Positions 59,878-64,000 of a stretch of 64,000 nucleotides of DNA are shown piece after piece. A program made the translations under genes and the position numbers. The notes under the pieces are model-generated. The model searched no databases. It was not told the DNA's origin and saw nothing but the letters and a program-made list of their open reading frames with translations. Source of the stretch: Mesorhizobium_K quangtriensis (lineage in GTDB: Bacteria > Pseudomonadota > Alphaproteobacteria > Rhizobiales > Rhizobiaceae); NCBI RefSeq assembly GCF_040081925.1, contig NZ_JBEBMF010000002.1:310001-374000 (forward strand), given 5' to 3'. Within the stretch, counting starts at the first letter, position 1. Each line of letters begins with the position of its first letter.

Positions 59878-60891
59878 ATGACCAACCCGATCAATGCGCT
59901 TCTGGCTGAAAAGGGCGTGCTGCTTGCCGACGGCGCGACCGGCACGAACCTGTTCAACATGGGACTGGCGTCGGGCGAAGCGCCTGAACTGTGGAACGAG
60001 AGCGACCCCGACAAGATCACGGCGCTGCACCAGAATTTCGTCGATGCCGGCGCGGACATCATCCTCACCAACTCTTTTGGCGGAACGCGCCACCGGCTGA
60101 AGCTGCACAATGCGCAGGATCGGGTCCACGAACTCAACCGGCGCGCAGCGGAAATCGCACGCGCCGTGGCCGACAAGGCTGGCCGCAAGGTGATCGTGGC
60201 CGGGTCGGTCGGGCCGACCGGCGAACTGCTACAGCCGCTGGGCGCAATGACCTATGACGAAGCCGTCGAAGCCTTTGCCGAGCAGATCATGGGGCTGAAG
60301 GACGGCGGCGCGGAAATCGCCTGGATCGAAACAATGTCCGCACCCGACGAGGCAAAGGCTGCGGCGGAAGCGGCGATCAAGGTGGGCCTGCCCTACACCT
60401 ATACGTTCTCGTTCGACACGGCAGGCCGCTCGATGATGGGCCTCGCGCCGAAGGACGTGCACCACGTCGCCGACGGCGTCTCTGAGCCCGCCGTTGCAGT
60501 AGGCGCGAATTGCGGCGTCGGTGCTTCCGACATCCTCGCCTCCCTGCTCGACATGACGGCGGCGAAGCCGGACGCGACCGTGATCGTGAAGGGCAACTGC
60601 GGCATTCCGGAATTCCGCGGAACCGAAATCCACTATTCTGGAACGCCCGAACTCATGTCCGACTATGTGAGGCTGGCGGTGGACAGCGGCGCGACGATCA
60701 TCGGTGGCTGCTGCGGAACCTCTTTCGAGCATCTGGCCGCGATGCGCAAGGCGCTGGACGTGCACAAGAAGGGTGAGCGCCCGACCGTCGAGGCGATCGT
60801 TTCGCGCATCGGGCCGCTGCGCAACAAGACCGCCGACCAGAGCGGGTCAGGCGAGAACGCCGGCGAAGGACGACGCCGCCGGCGCGGCTAG
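59878..60891 (+). CDS. bmt: Betaine-homocysteine S-methyltransferase
   Basis: A 337-aa zinc methyltransferase that moves a methyl from glycine betaine to homocysteine, giving dimethylglycine and methionine. The amino end VLLADGATGTNLF, the TNSFGGTRHRLKLH segment and the zinc cysteines C212 (GANCG) and C278/C279 (GGCCGT) are present. Length matches rhizobial Bmt proteins. Its dimethylglycine product is the expected substrate of a dehydrogenase like the one at 51461-54034. The stop shares a CTAG with the convergent gene. Confidence 0.92.
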   Translation: MTNPINALLAEKGVLLADGATGTNLFNMGLASGEAPELWNESDPDKITALHQNFVDAGADIILTNSFGGTRHRLKLHNAQDRVHELNRRAAEIARAVADKAGRKVIVAGSVGPTGELLQPLGAMTYDEAVEAFAEQIMGLKDGGAEIAWIETMSAPDEAKAAAEAAIKVGLPYTYTFSFDTAGRSMMGLAPKDVHHVADGVSEPAVAVGANCGVGASDILASLLDMTAAKPDATVIVKGNCGIPEFRGTEIHYSGTPELMSDYVRLAVDSGATIIGGCCGTSFEHLAAMRKALDVHKKGERPTVEAIVSRIGPLRNKTADQSGSGENAGEGRRRRRG

Positions 60892-61334
60892 TCGGTGTCG
60901 CGCGGCAACGCTGAGAGCACGCGAAAATAGCGTTCCTCGCGTTCGGCGAGCAGCGCATAGCCTTGCGGCCAGCTTGTGGGATCAGTCACCGGCAGCGCGT
61001 GGTTGCTGAGGTAGCAGCAACCCTCGTAGCCGCGCAGGCTGGCTCCGAGAGCGACACCGAGGCTGGGCTCAAAGGCTGACAGCCGTTCGACCGTGGTCTT
61101 GTAGCGCTCCCCGCGCTGTCCCCTGACAAACACACCGACGCTACGGTTCGTCAGATAGAGCGAGATGACGAGGTCTTCCGACACGACGCGCCAGCGCGAC
61201 CACAGGCTGCCATGCGCGATTTCGACGGGCTTGCGGAAGGCAACGTAGCCGTCCCAGAACCGCTTGATCTCTGGCGAGGATAGCGAGCGCAGGCCGGTGC
61301 GCTCGATATCCCATTCGTTGAATTCACCGTTCAT
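60888..61334 (-). CDS. Conserved-looking hypothetical protein
   Basis: A 148-aa protein with the pattern EIKRFWDGYVAFRKPVEIAHGSLWSRWRVVSEDLVISLYLTN, a mixed alpha/beta layout, and RVSALPRD-like end (FRVLSALPRD). It faintly recalls DUF4268-type domains, but I do not assign it. It ends in the CTAG shared with bmt. No neighbour suggests a role. Confidence 0.6.
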   Translation of the reverse strand: MNGEFNEWDIERTGLRSLSSPEIKRFWDGYVAFRKPVEIAHGSLWSRWRVVSEDLVISLYLTNRSVGVFVRGQRGERYKTTVERLSAFEPSLGVALGASLRGYEGCCYLSNHALPVTDPTSWPQGYALLAEREERYFRVLSALPRDTD

Positions 61335-61352
61335 GGGCTTGGTTCTGCACGC

Positions 61353-61392
61353 AAAAAAGGCCGGCGGAAAGCCCCCGCCTCCGCGCCGGCCT
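61353..61392 (-). terminator. Terminator of the sigma factor-VWA operon
   Basis: AGGCCGGCG at 61358-61366 pairs with CGCCGGCCT at 61384-61392. Read on the minus strand, the stem is followed by six T residues. It lies 73 bp past the VWA gene stop. Confidence 0.75.
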
Positions 61393-61464
61393 GCCTCACC
61401 CGCCCATCGGTCATGCCCCCGTATCAGAACGATCCTGTCTGAAAGGACACGGCCGCTATCGCCA

Positions 61465-63489
61465 CTACCGGTTTCCGCCTGAGAGCGCCGAGGCTAGGCG
61501 CACAAGCGAGAGGAACTCGGACCTGTACCCGAAGGGGTCCGTTCCCCGGGCGGCAGTGGCAATCTTCATGATGTCGTCGTAGCTATAGGACGCGACCTGA
61601 TCAGTGCCGCGCAGCTTCTGGCCGAAGGCCGCGACCGCAACCGAGAAGCGGCGGTCGGCGTCCGCAGCGTCGAAGGACGATACCTCGTTGGCCTTCGTCA
61701 CCGGCGTGGTGATCAGCTTCGAGACGTCCTTCGTCGGCAGCTTGTAGCGGATCTTCACGAAGGCATATTCGTCAGCATTCGCGATACCGCCATTGTTGGT
61801 CGAGGCCTCGCCATAGCGCAGGTCGTCGATGGTCTGCGTCGGACTGCCCTTCGGCGTGATCTCGTAGATCGCGGTGACGGAATGGCCCGAGCCGATCTCG
61901 CCGGCGTCGACGCGGTCGTTGTTGAAGTCCTCGCGGTTCAGGGCGCGGGTCTCGTAGCCGATGAGGCGATATTCCGAGACGGCGGCCGGGTTGAACTCGA
62001 CCTGGATCTTCACGTCCTTGGCGATCGGGAAGAGCGTCGAGGACGATTCCTCGACCAGCACCTTCTCGGCTTCGGCGAGCGTATCGATATAGGCGGCCGT
62101 CCCGTTACCGTTCTGCGCGACCTCCTGCATCATCTGGTCATTGAGATTGCCGCGGCCAAAGCCGAAGACCGACAGGAAGACGCCGGACTTGCGCTTGTCC
62201 TCGATCAGGCGCTTGAGATCGTCGTCATCCGTCTGGCCGACATTGAAATCGCCGTCGGTGGCAAGCATGACGCGGTTGACGCCGCCCTGCACGAAGGAAT
62301 CCTGCGCAAGCCGATAAGCTTCCTTGATGCCGGCCTCGCCGGCGGTCGTGCCGCCGGGCTGAAGTCTGTCGATGGCCGACAGGATTTTTGAGCGTTCAGA
62401 AACCTTGGTCGGCTCCAGCACGGTACCGGCCTCGCCAGCATAGGTAACGATGGAAACCGTGTCTTCCGGGTTCAGCTTGGTCACCAGCAGACGGAAAGCC
62501 GACTGCAGCAGCGGCAGCTTGTCTGGCGCATTCATGGAGCCGGACACATCGATCAGGAAGACGAGGTTGGCGCGCGGCTGTTCGGCCGCCTGCACGTCAT
62601 AACCCTTGATCGCGACATGCATCAGCTTGGTGTGCTGGTTCCACGGCGTCGGCATCACCGTGACCGTCGAGTTGAACGGCGTCGAGGCGTCGGACGAACC
62701 CTGCCAGTCGTAGGGGAAATAGTTGATCATCTCCTCGACGCGGACCGTGTCGGCCTGCGGCAGGAAGCCTTCCTTCAGCGAACGGCGCACGAAAGAATAG
62801 GACGCCGTATCGACATCGATCGAGAAGGTGGAGACGGGATCGGTTGCAGCCGCGCGGACCGGGTTGGTCTTGAACTCGGCGAAACGCTCGCGGTCCTCGG
62901 CTGCGGGAGCCTGCACATCCATGGGCGGGGCGATGCCGCGCGATGCCTCATCAGCCATCAGCTTCGAGTTGGCCACGGCGCCCGGCAGCGTTCCAACGCG
63001 GCCGCGGGGTTCTGCTACCGGCGCAGGCATGGCGATGCCACGGCCGACCTCGGATTCGGCAAAGGTTTCGGAGGTGGCCGGCGCTTCCGGTTTCGGCGCG
63101 ACCTGGACAACCGGAGGCACGGCCTCAAGCTTGTCGGCGTCGGCTTTCTTCTCTTCCTGGCGCACGGCCGTGGTCTCAACGGGAACATTCCCGCCGAAAC
63201 GCGACGCATCCTGCATCAGGTAGAACGCGGTGTAGCCGGCAACCGGCAGCGCGATCAGTCCGGTCAGCGCCGGCGCAGCGATCAGCTTCTTCTGCATCAT
63301 CTCTTTCCAGATCTCCCTCAGACGATCCGTGAGACGCTGCCCGTTTTCCGATCCTTTGGGATCGGCCGAATTTTTCTCCTCGAAAGCCTGCATGGCGGCC
63401 GAAAGCGCGCGGGCCTTGGTCTCGGCGCGCGGCGCGGGAGCCTTGAGCCCCGCCAGTCGCTTGAGTTCGTTGTCGTCGACCATGGTCAA
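61465..63489 (-). CDS. VWA-domain protein with membrane anchor (YfbK-like)
   Basis: A 674-aa protein. Residues 1-65 are cytosolic and helical, one hydrophobic span follows near 68-92 (KLIAAPALTGLIALPVAGYT), then a long proline/alanine linker. A YfbK/VWA_N-type region (FSIDVDTASYSFVRRSL) leads into a VWA domain with the MIDAS motif LIDVSGSMN near residue 324. The cytosolic amino end looks like an anti-sigma-factor side. Its start overlaps the sigma gene by 4 nt (ATGA), so it probably controls or responds to that factor. Confidence 0.88.
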   Translation of the reverse strand: MTMVDDNELKRLAGLKAPAPRAETKARALSAAMQAFEEKNSADPKGSENGQRLTDRLREIWKEMMQKKLIAAPALTGLIALPVAGYTAFYLMQDASRFGGNVPVETTAVRQEEKKADADKLEAVPPVVQVAPKPEAPATSETFAESEVGRGIAMPAPVAEPRGRVGTLPGAVANSKLMADEASRGIAPPMDVQAPAAEDRERFAEFKTNPVRAAATDPVSTFSIDVDTASYSFVRRSLKEGFLPQADTVRVEEMINYFPYDWQGSSDASTPFNSTVTVMPTPWNQHTKLMHVAIKGYDVQAAEQPRANLVFLIDVSGSMNAPDKLPLLQSAFRLLVTKLNPEDTVSIVTYAGEAGTVLEPTKVSERSKILSAIDRLQPGGTTAGEAGIKEAYRLAQDSFVQGGVNRVMLATDGDFNVGQTDDDDLKRLIEDKRKSGVFLSVFGFGRGNLNDQMMQEVAQNGNGTAAYIDTLAEAEKVLVEESSSTLFPIAKDVKIQVEFNPAAVSEYRLIGYETRALNREDFNNDRVDAGEIGSGHSVTAIYEITPKGSPTQTIDDLRYGEASTNNGGIANADEYAFVKIRYKLPTKDVSKLITTPVTKANEVSSFDAADADRRFSVAVAAFGQKLRGTDQVASYSYDDIMKIATAARGTDPFGYRSEFLSLVRLASALSGGNR

Positions 63490-64000
63490 TCTTCCCCGGC
63501 CGAAAGCATCAGCACTTTCAACCGCTTCTTCGCTTCATGGATATGCCAGGACACGGTCGCCTCCGCGCAGCCCATGGCGTCGGCCGCTGCGGAATGGCTC
63601 AGGCCCTCGCCATAGACGAGCAACACCGCGTCGCGCTGCTTGTCCGACAGCTTGCGAACCTGTGCCCATAGCCGTTCGGCCTGGTCGTCTGGTTCGTCTG
63701 CGCCCTGGCTCTCGATCACCACGTGAAGCCCAAAGGCTTCGCCTTTCGCGCTCTCGCGCTTCGTCTTGCGCATCATGTCGCGCGCGGCGTTCATGGTCAT
63801 CTTATAGAGCCAGGTGGTGAAGGCGCCGCCGCCGCGATAGCCGCTGATCGCTCGGCCAAGCCTTACGCAGACTTCTTGCGCGATGTCCTCGGCGTCGGCC
63901 TTGCGGCCCGACCAGCGCCACGCGACACGATGGATGAAATCGTAGTGTCTTTCGACAAGCCTGCCGAAAGCCTCGCCGTCCCCGTTCCGGGCCTTGCCGA
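63486..64000 (-). CDS. ECF-type RNA polymerase sigma factor (5' end outside window)
   Basis: The frame is open to the window edge, giving 171 visible codons. Region 2 is seen as HYDFIHRVAWRW, ADAEDIAQEVCVRLG and GGGAFTTWLYKMTMNAARD (the -10-binding helices). Region 4 is LWAQVRKLSDKQRDAVLLVYGEGLSHSAAADAMGCAEATVSWHIHEAKKRL, a clear -35-binding helix-turn-helix. It directs stress or surface-response genes, with the coupled VWA protein as its probable partner. The start codon lies beyond 64000. Confidence 0.92.
   Translation of the reverse strand, partial: GKARNGDGEAFGRLVERHYDFIHRVAWRWSGRKADAEDIAQEVCVRLGRAISGYRGGGAFTTWLYKMTMNAARDMMRKTKRESAKGEAFGLHVVIESQGADEPDDQAERLWAQVRKLSDKQRDAVLLVYGEGLSHSAAADAMGCAEATVSWHIHEAKKRLKVLMLSAGED

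Noticed and set aside
1..64000. tRNA or rRNA genes
   Set aside because: I looked for T-loop GGTTCGA-type signatures with cloverleaf partners and for conserved rRNA segments and found none that hold up; a covariance scan would settle it.

Overview
This 64 kb window is high-GC, densely packed bacterial DNA. Gene content and order point to an alphaproteobacterium of the Hyphomicrobiales (Rhizobiales), most like Phyllobacteriaceae such as Mesorhizobium or Aminobacter. Supporting signs are a cobalamin-dependent class II ribonucleotide reductase, the serS-surE-pcm-nlpD/LysM-M23 order, split XdhC proteins, DUF2161 and DUF1176 proteins, a betaine-homocysteine methyltransferase, and fold-back intergenic repeats of the kind common in rhizobia. 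The genus is an inference. I found no tRNA, rRNA, CRISPR array, prophage or complete insertion sequence.

Layout. 1-3.4 kb: a truncated universal stress protein, a xanthine phosphoribosyltransferase, a Nudix hydrolase, and a sulfite-oxidase-like molybdoenzyme with a flavoprotein reductase. 3.4-7.9 kb: nrdJ, behind two NrdR boxes 31 bp apart and a long structured leader. 8-11.8 kb: accessory DNA with a small HNH protein, a duplicated ~205 bp repeat, a Phd/VapC-type toxin-antitoxin pair, fold-back repeats and a TerC/Alx membrane protein. 12-19.9 kb: an M48 protease with DsbA operon, an aminotransferase, a ParB-like mini-protein, a Tas-like aldo-keto reductase, a J-domain protein that may start at ACG, a DUF1176 protein and a secreted hydrolase. 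19.9-23.1 kb: a flavin reductase / XdhC-N / XdhC-C / MoeA-MobA fusion operon, presumably for maturing a molybdenum hydroxylase encoded elsewhere. 23.3-33 kb: an amino-acid-type binding protein, a P1 peptidase, purB, an RBBP9-like hydrolase, and a dipeptide-type ABC transporter. 33-37.3 kb: the serS-surE-pcm-nlpD block. 37.5-43.9 kb: xth, TerB, TSUP transporter, AraC regulator, VOC protein, DUF2161, and cobQ coupled to a DMSP-lyase-like cupin. 44-45.4 kb: a gene-poor strip with several terminators, tiny ORFs and a 42-aa RiPP-precursor-like peptide. 45.4-48.7 kb: a small phasin-like protein, a class III aminotransferase and an MFS transporter.

The most interesting functional block is 49.1-60.9 kb. 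It holds an MttB-family methyltransferase without an in-frame amber codon, a dimethylglycine-dehydrogenase-type FAD/GcvT enzyme, an M24 protein strongly resembling the DMSP lyase DddP, an SDR, a cytosolic PhnD-like protein, a thioredoxin-fold protein, a membrane di-iron desaturase, an XRE regulator and betaine-homocysteine methyltransferase. Together these suggest a pathway that demethylates or cleaves an onium compound (a betaine-like or DMSP-like substrate). A DUF559 cassette in repeat DNA interrupts it. The window closes with a VWA protein and its ECF sigma factor, the latter truncated by the window edge.

Regulation visible in the sequence: tandem NrdR boxes before nrdJ, tandem octamers before the toxin-antitoxin pair, and perfect dyads flanking the XRE regulator and bmt. 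Three convergent gene pairs share both stop codons in a single CTAG.
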